Shown here: in pieces, positions 36,018 to 44,602 of the stretch
Position numbering within the stretch: position 1 is the first letter of the stretch
Layout of the letters: every line of letters starts with the position of its first letter
From: Candidatus Phosphoribacter baldrii
GTDB taxonomy: Bacteria; Actinomycetota; Actinomycetes; Actinomycetales; Dermatophilaceae
Direction: 5' to 3'
Length of the DNA: 64,000 bases
NCBI GenBank assembly: GCA_016704565.1
Contig: JADIZV010000001.1
Coordinates: 496,001 to 560,000, forward strand
Program-made: the position numbers and the translations under genes
The notes under the pieces: generated by a model
Database searches by the model: none
The model's input: only the letters and a program-made list of their open reading frames with translations
Told to the model about the DNA's origin: nothing

Positions 36018-37328
36018 TCAGTGCGCTCCCTCGAAGCTGGCCTGGTATGCCGTGAACTCGGCTTCCTCTCGCGCCATCACCGGGTGCGCCTCGCCATAGA
36101 CGTGGGCGAACATGTCGGTGCCGGCGGGATCGGGCAGAGCCAGGCAGCGGGCCCGGACGTCGGCCCCGAGCTCGTCGGCCTCCCGGGCAATCTGGGCGAA
36201 GTAGGCGCCGTCGGCCTTTCCTTGGTGGGCCAGCCAGGCCTTGAGCCGCTCGATCGGATCGCGGAGCTTCCAGACCTCGACCTCGGCGGACATCCGGTAT
36301 TTCGTGGGGTCATCGGAGGTCGTGTGTGCGCCCATCCGATAGGTGAAGGCCTCGATGAAGCTCGGCCCCTGACCCGACCGGGCGGCGTCGAGCGCGAGTC
36401 TCGTCGCGGCATACACGGCAAGGACGTCGTTGCCGTCCACCCGCAGGCCGGGGAAGCCGAAGCCCCGCGCGCGGTGGTAGAGCGGCGCGCGGGTCTGCTT
36501 CTCGTTGGGCTCGGAGATGGCCCATTGATTGTTCTGGCAGAAGAAGACGACCGGCGAGTTGTTGACGCCCGCGAAGACGAGCGACTCGCTGACGTCGCCC
36601 TGGCTGGTGGCGCCGTCACCGAAGTAGGCGATGACGGCCGTGTCGCGCTCGGGGTCGCCGGTGCCGACCGCGCCGTCGCGCTGGACGCCCATGGCGTAGC
36701 CGGTCGCGTGCAGGGTCTGGGCGCCAATGATGATCGTGTAGAGGTGGAAGTTCTTTTCGTTGGGGTCCCACCCGCCGTGGTTGACGCCGCGGAACATCCC
36801 CATGAGGTTGACCGGGTCGACCCCGCGGCACCAGGCGACGCCGTGCTCGCGGTAGGTCGGGAAGGCGTAGTCCTGTCGGCGGAGCGCGCGACCCGAGCCG
36901 ACCTGGGCGGCCTCCTGGCCGAGCAGGCTGGCCCACAGGCCGAGCTCGCCCTGGCGTTGCAGCGCGGTGGCCTCGGCATCGAAGCGGCGGATCATCACCA
37001 GGTCGCGGTAGAACCCACGCAACTCGTCGTCGGTGAGGGAGTCGACGATCTCAAGGTATTCCGGCGGGGCGGTGTCGACCCGCTCGCCTTCAGGCGTGAG
37101 CACCTGGATCATGTCGGGCCCACCGTCCCCGAGGCGGCGCCCCGGCGTCGGGTTAGGCATGGTCACGTCGAACACAGGCTCTCCTTCTGACCCCGGGGTG
37201 TCCGAGGCCGGGTCGGGCCGCTGGGCGCGAGCCGGGATCGCCGGCTGGTCGGCGCCCTCGGCGGTGGTGCCGCTGTCGCTCTGGTGTGGCTCTGCTGTCG
37301 TGCTGGTGTCGCTCAAGGTGTTCGGCAC
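36018..37328 (-). CDS. bkdA: 2-oxoacid dehydrogenase E1 alpha subunit, branched-chain type
   Basis: 436 residues, with a disordered N-terminal extension of about 90 residues. The thiamine diphosphate motif is YFGDGATSQGDVSESLVFAGV followed by FFCQNNQWAIS. TFRYREHG-like phrases (YAFPTYREHGVAWCRGV) and TYRMGAHTTSDDPTKYR, the phosphorylation-loop region, agree with the branched-chain enzyme. First gene of bkdABC, reading away from the IS30 element. Its promoter must lie in 37329-37550, where I see no clear boxes; the IS lies about 230 bp upstream and may affect expression. Confidence 0.9.
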   Translation of the reverse strand: MPNTLSDTSTTAEPHQSDSGTTAEGADQPAIPARAQRPDPASDTPGSEGEPVFDVTMPNPTPGRRLGDGGPDMIQVLTPEGERVDTAPPEYLEIVDSLTDDELRGFYRDLVMIRRFDAEATALQRQGELGLWASLLGQEAAQVGSGRALRRQDYAFPTYREHGVAWCRGVDPVNLMGMFRGVNHGGWDPNEKNFHLYTIIIGAQTLHATGYAMGVQRDGAVGTGDPERDTAVIAYFGDGATSQGDVSESLVFAGVNNSPVVFFCQNNQWAISEPNEKQTRAPLYHRARGFGFPGLRVDGNDVLAVYAATRLALDAARSGQGPSFIEAFTYRMGAHTTSDDPTKYRMSAEVEVWKLRDPIERLKAWLAHQGKADGAYFAQIAREADELGADVRARCLALPDPAGTDMFAHVYGEAHPVMAREEAEFTAYQASFEGAH

Positions 37329-37452
37329 ACGATAGCCACATCCGGCCCGTTCTCATATGCCGGACGCCATGGACCGCTGTGTCGGCGGCGGTCGGCCGGG
37401 CGGAGAACCCTCGCGGCGCGGCATACAGCCCCGGGGGCTGCGGCGCATACAA

Positions 37453-37530
37453 CACCGGCGGGTGTGATGAAGTCGGGCCGCCCGGGGCTGCCCTGCCCAG
37501 AAATCGTCGGCGGGTGTGATGAATTCCGGC
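37453..37530. repeat. Two copies of a GTGTGATGAA short intergenic repeat beside IS30
   Basis: CGGCGGGTGTGATGAAGTC near 37453 and TCGGCGGGTGTGATGAATTC near 37508 are about 55 bp apart and each is followed by a G/C-rich GGCCGCCC stretch. A third copy lies right of the element at about 38851-38872 (CGGCGAGTGTGATGAATTCC). The copies flank the IS asymmetrically, so they are not its target-site duplication. Confidence 0.7.
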
Positions 37531-37556
37531 CGCCCAGGGGCCGCACGGCCGGCGGC

Positions 37557-38833
37557 CTCAGGTGGTGGATGCAACTTCCCTTGTTGGAGGCTGTTGTGTT
37601 GGCTGAGGGTGTTCGGGTCGAGGCGTTGGGGTTGTTGTTGTCGGGTGAGTCGATCGGGGAAGCGGGTCGCCGGCTCGGGATCTCGAACACGACGGTGTGG
37701 AGGTGGGCGAGGCTGGCGGGTATGACCGTTCAGCGTGGCAGGATCGGTGGGCTTGCTGGCCCTAGTGAACGACGTCGGGCCGGGTCAGCGTCGGGTTGCC
37801 CGGCGCCGGCACCGGAGGGTGACTACCTGGACGGCCGGGGTCATCTGACGTTTGCGGGGCGGGTGCTGATCGGGATCCGTCTGCGGGAGAAGTGTTCGCA
37901 GCGGGTGATCGCGGCCGAGTTGGGTACCACCGCGGCGACGGTGTCACGGGAACTGGCCCGCGGCTGTGGCGGTGACGGCTACCAGGCGCGGGTGGCGCAC
38001 CAGCGGATGCTGGAGCGTGGCCGCCGTCCCAAGGTGGGCAAGCTGGACCCTGGCACGGTGTTACGTGGTGAGGTCGTATCCCGGTTGAACCTGAAGCACT
38101 CTCCGCAGCAGATCGCTGCTCGTCTTCGGATCGACTTCCCGACCCGGCAGGCTATGTGGGTGAGCCACGAGACGATCTACCAGGCGTTGTACGTCCAAGG
38201 CGCCGGGGGGTTGCGCCACGAACTGAGCGTGGAGAAGGCGTTACGACACGGCCGGACCAGTCGTCGGCCGGTATCGAAGCTGCCACGCCGCTCGAACCGG
38301 CCCTGGATCGGGGACGCGGTCATCGGTGCCCGACCAGCCGATGTCGCCGACCGGGCGGTCCCGGGCCACTGGGAAGGTGACCTGGTCATCGGCGCGGGCG
38401 GCCGGTCAGCGTTGATCACCCTGAACGAACGCCACACCCGCTACACGCTGATCAGCCGGGTCACCGTCCACGACACGCTCACCGTCACCGAGCGACTCAT
38501 CCAGATGGTCACCGCACTACCGCAGGGACTGCTGAAGTCCCTGGCCTGGGACCAGGGCGTCGAGATGGCTGGGCACGCCCGGTTCGCGATCGCCACTGGC
38601 GCCCAGGTGTACTTCTGCGACCCGCACTCACCCTGGCAGCGGCCCACCAACGAGAACGGCAACGGCCTGATCAGAGACTTCTACCCCAAGGGCAGCGACT
38701 TCACCCAGGTCACCGATCACGCCATCGCCCAAATGGAACACCTCCTGAACACCCGACCCCGCCGCATCTTGGACTACGCCACCCCAGCTGAAAGACTCGA
38801 CCAACTAATCACCGTTGCGTCGACCACTTGAAA
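37557..38833 (+). mobile_element. IS30 family insertion sequence, about 1.28 kb
   Basis: Imperfect terminal inverted repeats: left CTCAGGTGGTGGATGCAAC (37557-37575) and right GTTGCGTCGACCACTTGAA (38815-38833) agree at about 15 of 19 positions when one is reversed. One transposase gene fills the element; its start and stop codons lie inside the repeats. No GGCATAC word is present inside, unlike all neighbouring stretches of this size, which fits recent arrival. No interrupted host gene can be reconstructed around it. A clear target duplication was not found. Confidence 0.88.
37569..38831 (+). CDS. IS30 family transposase
   Basis: 420 residues from the ATG at 37569. N-terminal HTH (SIGEAGRRLGISNTTVWRWARLAG) and second HTH (CSQRVIAAELGTTAATVSRELAR, the IS30 signature), then the DDE core: HWEGDLVIGAG with the first Asp, LAWDQGVEMA with the second, and QRPTNENGNGLIRDFYPKG with the Glu. 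The reading frame is intact, so the element may be active. SPQQIAARLRIDFP and VSHETIYQALY are further IS30 hallmarks. Confidence 0.95.
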   Translation: MQLPLLEAVVLAEGVRVEALGLLLSGESIGEAGRRLGISNTTVWRWARLAGMTVQRGRIGGLAGPSERRRAGSASGCPAPAPEGDYLDGRGHLTFAGRVLIGIRLREKCSQRVIAAELGTTAATVSRELARGCGGDGYQARVAHQRMLERGRRPKVGKLDPGTVLRGEVVSRLNLKHSPQQIAARLRIDFPTRQAMWVSHETIYQALYVQGAGGLRHELSVEKALRHGRTSRRPVSKLPRRSNRPWIGDAVIGARPADVADRAVPGHWEGDLVIGAGGRSALITLNERHTRYTLISRVTVHDTLTVTERLIQMVTALPQGLLKSLAWDQGVEMAGHARFAIATGAQVYFCDPHSPWQRPTNENGNGLIRDFYPKGSDFTQVTDHAIAQMEHLLNTRPRRILDYATPAERLDQLITVASTT

Positions 38834-39001
38834 CCGCCGCCAGACATCGTCGGCGAGTGTGATGAATTCCGGTATGCCGCGGGCGGAACCTCACGAGCAA
38901 CGCAGCCGCCTCGTCGACCGGCCGGTCGACCCGACCTACCCCGGCAGTCGAAGCGCTCGCCCGCCAGGGCCCGGACGGTCCCGGGACTCGGCCCCCAGCC
39001 G

Positions 39002-40105
39002 TCAGCGGGGGCCGAACGCGCGGCATACCTCCAGGAAGCGGGTGTTCGCCTCGGGTTCGCTGATCGTGACGCGGACCCCGTCATCGGCGTAGCGGCGGAC
39101 CATGAGGCCCGCCGCCTCGCACGCCGCCGCGAACGGACCAGACTGCGTCCCCAAGGGGAGCCACACGAAATTGGCCTCCGACGGCGCCAATTGCCACCCC
39201 TGCTCGGCCAGTCCCGCCGCCACCCGAGCCCGCTCGGCGACGATCACGTCGACCCGGGCCATGAGCTCGTCGCGCGCCTCCAGCGACGCAATCGCCGCGA
39301 CCTGCGCCAACGTGTTGACCCCGAAAGGCACCGCGCACTTGCGCAACGCGGCCGCGACGGGGGCGTGGGCGACGGCATACCCGACGCGCAAGCCGGCCAA
39401 CCCATAAGCCTTGGAGAAGGTGCGCAGCACCATGACGTTGGGGTGCGCGCGCCACACCGCCACGGCGTCGGGCGCATCGGCGTCGCGGACGAACTCGAGA
39501 TAGGCCTCGTCGAGCACGACGAGCACCGACCGCGGCACCCGCGCGAGGAAGTCCTCCAACTCGCCGCGGTGCACGACCGTCCCCGTCGGGTTGTTCGGCG
39601 AGCAGACGATGACCACACGGGTCCGCTCGGTGACCGCGTCGGCCATCAGCCCGAGCTGGTGCCGCTGCCCGGCATCAACGGGCACCATGACCGACCGCGC
39701 GCCCGCGAGCGCCGCGACGATCGGGTAGGCCTCGAAGGAACGCCACGCGAAGACGACCTCGTCGCCGGGGTCGCAGGTCGCCTGGATGATCTGGCCGAGG
39801 ATGCCGACCGAGCCGGTGCCGACCGCGATGTTGGCCGGCTCGCAGCCGACGAAGGCGGCGATGGCCCCGATGAGATCGACGCTGGCCATGTCCGGATAGC
39901 GGTTGACCACATCGAGCGCCTTGTCGAGCACGACCCGCACCGCGTCCAGGGGCGGGAACGGATTCTCGTTGGACGACAGCTTGTATGCCGTGACCCCCTC
40001 GGGCGCGCTCGCCGGCTTCCCGGGCACGTAGGCCGGCACCGCGTCCAGGGCCGTGCGCAGGGTGGGCTGGGTGGGCGGGGTCGAACCGTCGGCAGCGCTG
40101 CTCAT
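39002..40105 (-). CDS. hisC: Histidinol-phosphate/aromatic aminotransferase
   Basis: 367 residues. Class II PLP enzyme: YKLSSNENPFPPL, VCSPNNPTGTVV, VVLDEAYLEFV and TFSKAYGLAGLRVGYAV with the Schiff-base lysine. The start at 40105 gives a normal length. It stands alone without other his genes, so it may be the second, phenylalanine-type copy (Pat/HisC2) that many actinomycetes have; the nearby phenylacetate genes make an aromatic substrate attractive, by inference. Confidence 0.85.
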   Translation of the reverse strand: MSSAADGSTPPTQPTLRTALDAVPAYVPGKPASAPEGVTAYKLSSNENPFPPLDAVRVVLDKALDVVNRYPDMASVDLIGAIAAFVGCEPANIAVGTGSVGILGQIIQATCDPGDEVVFAWRSFEAYPIVAALAGARSVMVPVDAGQRHQLGLMADAVTERTRVVIVCSPNNPTGTVVHRGELEDFLARVPRSVLVVLDEAYLEFVRDADAPDAVAVWRAHPNVMVLRTFSKAYGLAGLRVGYAVAHAPVAAALRKCAVPFGVNTLAQVAAIASLEARDELMARVDVIVAERARVAAGLAEQGWQLAPSEANFVWLPLGTQSGPFAAACEAAGLMVRRYADDGVRVTISEPEANTRFLEVCRAFGPR

Positions 40106-40155
40106 GGCGCCAAATCTACGGGCCCGGGGTCGCAGCAGGTATGCCGCGGGGCGCA

Positions 40156-40202
40156 CCTCACGTCCCTCACAACCCTCACGTCCCACACGACCCTCACGTC
40201 CC
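40156..40202. repeat. Degenerate tandem repeat CCTCACGTCC
   Basis: Three copies of CCTCACGTCC with a 17-18 bp period between hisC and the holin-like gene. No gene covers it; role unknown. Confidence 0.7.
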
Positions 40203-40317
40203 GGCCCAGCCTCGGGTGCCGGGCACGACAGCGCGCAAGCGCGCACCCGACACCAGGCGCTTGTCGACTTCTCCGGCAATGTGGGGCCGCTCAACCCGTC
40301 CTGGCACGATGGGCCTC

Positions 40318-40713
40318 ATGAAGACCGTGAAGAACATCGCCATCAAGACCCTGGTCAACGGGCTGGCGCTCTGGCTGGCGGCGATCGTCGTCAAGGGGAT
40401 CGAGTTCGGCCGGGGCGCCGAATGGTCCGGGACCCTCAAGACCGTCCTTCTGGTCGCGCTGGTCTTCGGCCTGGTCAACGCCATCGTCAAGCCGATCCTC
40501 AAGGCCCTCGCGACCCCGCTCATCTGGCTGACCCTGGGCCTGTTCACCCTGGTCATCAACGCTCTCATGCTGCAGCTGACGTCGTGGCTGGCCGACAAAC
40601 TCACCCTGGCGTTCCACGTCCAACAGTTCTTCTGGGACGCCGTCCTCGGCGCCGTCATCGTCACCTTCGTGTCGATGGTCCTGCACGCAGTCATCCCCGA
40701 CCCCAAGGACTGA
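40318..40713 (+). CDS. Phage holin family membrane protein (holin_4_2 type)
   Basis: 131 residues, four membrane helices: NGLALWLAAIVVKGIEF, VLLVALVFGLVNAIVKPILK, LIWLTLGLFTLVINALMLQLTSWLAD and AVLGAVIVTFVSMVLHAVIP. The VNAIVKPILK and LTLGLFTLVINALML phrases identify the chromosomal holin-like family found in most actinomycetes. Despite the name no phage genes are nearby; function is unknown. ATG at 40309 (three codons up) is an alternative start. Confidence 0.85.
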   Translation: MKTVKNIAIKTLVNGLALWLAAIVVKGIEFGRGAEWSGTLKTVLLVALVFGLVNAIVKPILKALATPLIWLTLGLFTLVINALMLQLTSWLADKLTLAFHVQQFFWDAVLGAVIVTFVSMVLHAVIPDPKD

Positions 40714-40755
40714 TCCCGTGGAGCCGGGGATGACCGAACGCCAAGCCTGCTCGAC

Positions 40756-42462
40756 TCAGATGTGTCGGCGACTGGTGATGACCCGGAACCGGTTCGCGAC
40801 GAACGCCGCGTCCGTGTAGGACGCGTTCGCCGCCGGGTTGGCCCCCGTGCCGTGGTAGTCCGAGAACGCCGCAGTCTGGTTGACGAACACCTGGCTGGTG
40901 AGGTTTTCCGACAACGCGACCCCAGCCGCCGTCGCCGCCTCACGTGCCTGCGCCAGCACCGTCTCGTCCGAGGAATACACCGCCGCCGTCATCGCGCCGT
41001 GCTCGCGCACCGTCGACACGAGCCGCTCCAGCGACGCGTCCGTCGAGGCCGTCTTGATGAGGAACGCGACCGGCCCGAACCATTCCTTCGTGTAGACCGC
41101 CTCCGCGGAGGCGTCCAGCGCGACCAGGCCGGGTGCACGGCATACGGCATCGGGGTATGCCGGGTGGACGATTTCGCGGGATGCGAGGACGACCCGGCCG
41201 TCGGCCTCCGACGCAATGGTCGCGTGGGCGGAGGCGTTCGAGCGCACCTGCGGGTTGACCGTCGCGCCAAGCAACTCGACTGCCTTGGCGTCGTCACCGG
41301 TGAGCCGGGACACCGCGGCACCGAGCCGGTCGGCGACCTCGTCGAAACTCAGCACGCCCTCGTCGGTCGGGACCTGCGCCTGGACATAGACGTTCTGCGG
41401 GGTCGTGCACATCTGCCCCGAGTAGAGCGTGAACGAGAAGGCGAGGTTGCCCAACATCCCCTTGAGGTTGTCGGTCGAGTCGATGACGACCGCGTTGACA
41501 CCGGCCTTCTCGGTGAAGACCAACTGGCCGCTGGCCGCACCGTGCTGCTCCAGCCAGGCCCCGAAGAACGGCCCGCCGGTGTAGTCGATGATCGCGATCT
41601 CGGGCCGCTCGGCCAGCGTCTTGGCCAGTCCGTCGCCGTCGTTCTCGGCAGCCAACTGCACCAGCGCCGCGCCAAAACCGTTCTCGGTCAACACATCACG
41701 AGCAATCTCGACCGTGATCGCCAGCGGCAGCGCCGCCCGCGGGTGCGGCTTGACAACGACCGGGTTGCCGGTGACGAGCGAGGCGAACAGACCCGGGTAG
41801 CCGTTCCACGTCGGGAAGGTGTTGCACCCGATGACCATCGCCACGCCCCGCGGCACGACCTGGTAGTCCTTCTGCATCCGCAGCGGAGCGTCGCGACCGG
41901 GCTTCTCCCAGATCGCCGACGCGGGGATCCGCTCCATCTCGACCAGCCCCGCCACGACCGCTTCGAGGGCGCGGTCCTGCGCGTGCGGCCCGCCTGCCTG
42001 GAACGACATGACGAACGGCTGACCCGACGTGTGCATCACCGCGTTGGCCATCTCGAACGACCGCGCGTTGATCCGCTCGATGATCTCGACGCACACCGCC
42101 GCGCGCACCCGAGCGCCCGCGTCGCGCCATGCCGGGATGGCGGCCTGCGCCGCCGCGAGCGCCGCGTCGAGGTCCAGCCGCGGGTAGCGCACCCCGAGCA
42201 CCGGCCCGTAGGGGGAGACTTCGCTGCCCACCTCGGTGCCGTCGCTCGGCTGACTCGCGAGGGCGGCATACGGGGCGTTGAGGTGCTTCTGGTATGCCGC
42301 GAGCCCCTCGGCCGCGGCGTTCTCGCCGTAGATCTTCGGCGAGGGGGACTCCGGGTAGCGGGAGTAGTAGGAGCGCGTGGCCAGGGCCTCACAGGCCTCG
42401 TCGAGGACGGTCTGGTGCTTCTCGACGAGGGGGTGGGCGGGCGTCGTTGCCAAAGTCGTCAC
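40756..42462 (-). CDS. paaN: Phenylacetic acid degradation protein PaaN, aldehyde dehydrogenase family
   Basis: 568 residues from a GTG at 42462. ALDH fold with VIGCNTFPTWNGYPGLFASLVTGNPVVVKPHPRAALP, the Glu in VFTEKAGVNAVV, and the catalytic Cys in LYSGQMCTTPQNVYV. The opening LATRSYYSRYPESPSPKIYGE is typical of PaaN. Thought to open or oxidise the ring product in aerobic phenylacetyl-CoA catabolism (the aldehyde-oxidation step of PaaZ-like enzymes). Divergent from paaH. Confidence 0.9.
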   Translation of the reverse strand: MTTLATTPAHPLVEKHQTVLDEACEALATRSYYSRYPESPSPKIYGENAAAEGLAAYQKHLNAPYAALASQPSDGTEVGSEVSPYGPVLGVRYPRLDLDAALAAAQAAIPAWRDAGARVRAAVCVEIIERINARSFEMANAVMHTSGQPFVMSFQAGGPHAQDRALEAVVAGLVEMERIPASAIWEKPGRDAPLRMQKDYQVVPRGVAMVIGCNTFPTWNGYPGLFASLVTGNPVVVKPHPRAALPLAITVEIARDVLTENGFGAALVQLAAENDGDGLAKTLAERPEIAIIDYTGGPFFGAWLEQHGAASGQLVFTEKAGVNAVVIDSTDNLKGMLGNLAFSFTLYSGQMCTTPQNVYVQAQVPTDEGVLSFDEVADRLGAAVSRLTGDDAKAVELLGATVNPQVRSNASAHATIASEADGRVVLASREIVHPAYPDAVCRAPGLVALDASAEAVYTKEWFGPVAFLIKTASTDASLERLVSTVREHGAMTAAVYSSDETVLAQAREAATAAGVALSENLTSQVFVNQTAAFSDYHGTGANPAANASYTDAAFVANRFRVITSRRHI

Positions 42463-42731
42463 AATCTTGATGATATCCGGGTGGACGGACTATGGGTCGG
42501 TTCGTGTGACGAGACCCGCGCCGACCTGCATCCGGCCGCGCCAGCCCCGCGGCGCCGACGGCATCCGCGGGCATGCGCAGGTTTCCCGCCGATGTTCGTC
42601 GGCAACCTCACGTCCCCGTCGCGTCGCCAGCCGCGCTGGGGGTGGAGCAATATTGGGCCTCAAAGGTGCTGACGGAGTCACGCAGGCGGGAGCGACGCAG
42701 ATGGGAGCGACGGACATGGGGAGCGACGGAC
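42463..42731. promoter_or_regulatory. Divergent paaN-paaH control region
   Basis: 269 bp with no supported gene. AT-richer patches CTTGATGATATCCGG near paaN and GCAATATTGG near 42645 could be promoter or operator parts. Before paaH the decamer GGGAGCGACG is repeated three times (42688, 42703, 42719), so paaH has repeated ribosome-site-like purine stretches. Confidence 0.4.
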
Positions 42732-43907
42732 ATGGACAACGCTGAGCTCGGAGCCGTCGGGGTCATCGGCGCCGGTGCGATGGGGTCGGGGATCGCCCAG
42801 GTGGCCGCGACCGCTGGTCACCCGGTGTTCCTTTGCGACGCGTTCGAGGGCGCCGCCGAGCGCGCGCAGGCCCGGATCGCCGCCGATCTGGCCAAACGGG
42901 CCGCTCAAGGCCGCTTGCCCGCCGAGGAAGCCGCCGCCATCGCCGCCCGGATCACCCCGGTCGCCGCAGCCGCCGACCTGCCCGCGTGTGTCGTCGTCAT
43001 CGAAGCCATCGCCGAGGACCTCGACGCCAAGTCGGCCCTCTTCGAGGAGCTCGGCCGCACCCAGCCGGCCGCCACGATCCTCGCGACCAACACCTCCAGC
43101 CTGTCGATCAACGCGATCGCGCCAGCCGCCGCCCACCCGTCGCGCGTGCTCGGCCTGCACTTCTTCAACCCGCCCCCCGCCATGAAACTCGTCGAGGTCA
43201 TCCGCGGTGAGACGACCGTCCAAGACGTGCTCGATGCCGCCACGGCCCTGGTCGTCTCGTGGGGCAAGGTCGCGGTCCGGTGTGCCTCGACCCCGGGCTT
43301 CATCGTCAACCGGGTGGCCCGGCCGTTCTATGGCGAGGCCCAGCGGATGGTCCAGGAGGGCGTCGCCGACCCGGCGACCATCGACGCCTGCCTGCGCTCG
43401 GCCGGTTTCCGGATGGGGCCGCTGGAGCTCACCGACCTCATCGGCCAGGACGTCAACCTCGCCGTCGGCACCTCCGTCTGGAACCAGACCTCGCGCGACC
43501 CGCGCTACGCCCCCACCCCCTTCCAGCAGGGGCTCGTCGCCGCAGGTCACCTCGGGCGCAAGTCCAGTCAGGGCGTCTACACGTATGCCGCGGACGGCAC
43601 CGCCACTGACAACGTCCCCGACGACGCGAAGGTCGCCGAGTTGCTCGCCAGCGGCGTCGTCACCAATCCGGTCGCGAGGACGTTGGCCATGCTCGTCAAC
43701 GAGGCGGTCGACCTCGTCGACCGGGGCGAAGCCGGCTCGGGAGATGTCGACCTGGCCATGACCTTGGGGACCGGCTACCCGAAGGGCCCGATCGCCTGGG
43801 GCCGCGAGATCGGCTTCCGCACGGTTCGCGATCAGTTGCTGGAGTTGGATGCCGCGTTCCCGGGTGGACGCTACCGGCCCAGTCCGGCCCTGGAGCGGAT
43901 CTCGTGA
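42732..43907 (+). CDS. paaH: 3-hydroxyacyl-CoA dehydrogenase, phenylacetate pathway
   Basis: 391 residues. NAD-binding GVIGAGAMGSGIAQVAATAGH at the N-terminus; ATNTSSLSI and LHFFNPPPAMKLVEVI with the catalytic His; STPGFIVNRVARPFYGEA; then two C-terminal 3HCDH helical domains. Oxidises 3-hydroxyadipyl-CoA (or 3-hydroxybutyryl-CoA). The stop overlaps the paaI start by 4 bp (GTGA). Confidence 0.9.
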   Translation: MDNAELGAVGVIGAGAMGSGIAQVAATAGHPVFLCDAFEGAAERAQARIAADLAKRAAQGRLPAEEAAAIAARITPVAAAADLPACVVVIEAIAEDLDAKSALFEELGRTQPAATILATNTSSLSINAIAPAAAHPSRVLGLHFFNPPPAMKLVEVIRGETTVQDVLDAATALVVSWGKVAVRCASTPGFIVNRVARPFYGEAQRMVQEGVADPATIDACLRSAGFRMGPLELTDLIGQDVNLAVGTSVWNQTSRDPRYAPTPFQQGLVAAGHLGRKSSQGVYTYAADGTATDNVPDDAKVAELLASGVVTNPVARTLAMLVNEAVDLVDRGEAGSGDVDLAMTLGTGYPKGPIAWGREIGFRTVRDQLLELDAAFPGGRYRPSPALERIS

Positions 43908-44545
43908 CTCCCCCAGCCGCAAGCGGTGACCTCGGCCCGGGTGAGACCGTTCCGAGTCCGGCACCCCGCTTCGCACCCGGTGAGCTCGTCCCGTGGTTGT
44001 CGGCACTGGACGACTCGCTGCCGCAGGACACCTCTCCGCTGGAGGGCGCGACCCTCGCGGTCACCGCACCTGAGCCCGGCTCTCCGACCCGGCAGACCCG
44101 AGAGCCCGCTCCGCTGCCGGGCTTCAACCTGGGCTTCCTTGAAGACCAGTGGGACGACGATCAGGCCTCCCGGCACATCGGGGTCGAGATCCGCCTGCTC
44201 GAGCTCGACCACGCCGTGTTCTCGCTCAAGATCACCGAGCACCTCGTCAACGGGCACGGCATCGTCCACGGCGGCTACATCTTCACGCTGGCCGACACGA
44301 CGTTCGCCTATGCCTGCAACTCCCGCGGCCTCACCACCGTGGCAGCCGGCGTCGACATCACCTTCGTGCAGGCGGCATACCTCGGCGATGTCCTCGTCGC
44401 GGATGCCCGCGTCCGCGCCAACTGGGGCCGCAGCGGGATCACCGACGTGCAGGTGACCCGCGAGTCCGACGGCGCCCTCGTCGCGGAGTTCCGCGGCCGC
44501 TCGCGGCAAATCCCACCCAAGGCGACCCCGACGGCACTGGCCTGA
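43904..44545 (+). CDS. paaI: Acyl-CoA thioesterase PaaI, hotdog fold
   Basis: 213 residues, about 70 longer at the N-terminus than usual PaaI; that part is Pro/Ser-rich. The hotdog domain starts near residue 80; NGHGIVHGGYIFTLADTTFAYACNSRG is the PaaI catalytic signature (HGG, then Asp), followed by ITFVQAAYLGDVLVADARV. Releases CoA from dead-end ring-hydroxylated phenylacetyl-CoA. GTG start inside the paaH stop. Confidence 0.9.
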   Translation: MTPPAASGDLGPGETVPSPAPRFAPGELVPWLSALDDSLPQDTSPLEGATLAVTAPEPGSPTRQTREPAPLPGFNLGFLEDQWDDDQASRHIGVEIRLLELDHAVFSLKITEHLVNGHGIVHGGYIFTLADTTFAYACNSRGLTTVAAGVDITFVQAAYLGDVLVADARVRANWGRSGITDVQVTRESDGALVAEFRGRSRQIPPKATPTALA

Positions 44546-44592
44546 CGGGTCTGACGGGTCTGGCGGGTCTGACGGGTCTGACGGGCCTGACG
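44542..44592. repeat. Tandem 9-bp repeat (CTGACGGGT) after paaI
   Basis: Five and a half copies of CTGACGGGT, with one G and one C change, begin at the paaI stop codon. The stop codon is part of the first copy, so copy-number changes would not alter the protein. Confidence 0.9.
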
Positions 44593-44602
44593 CCGTAACC
44601 GC

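Noticed and set aside
37313..39026. Host gene broken by the IS30 insertion
   Set aside because: Joining the flanks gives no recognisable reading frame; both sides are intergenic repeats.
40318..40713. Prophage remnant suggested by a holin-like gene
   Set aside because: The family is a chromosomal housekeeping membrane protein and no other phage genes are near.
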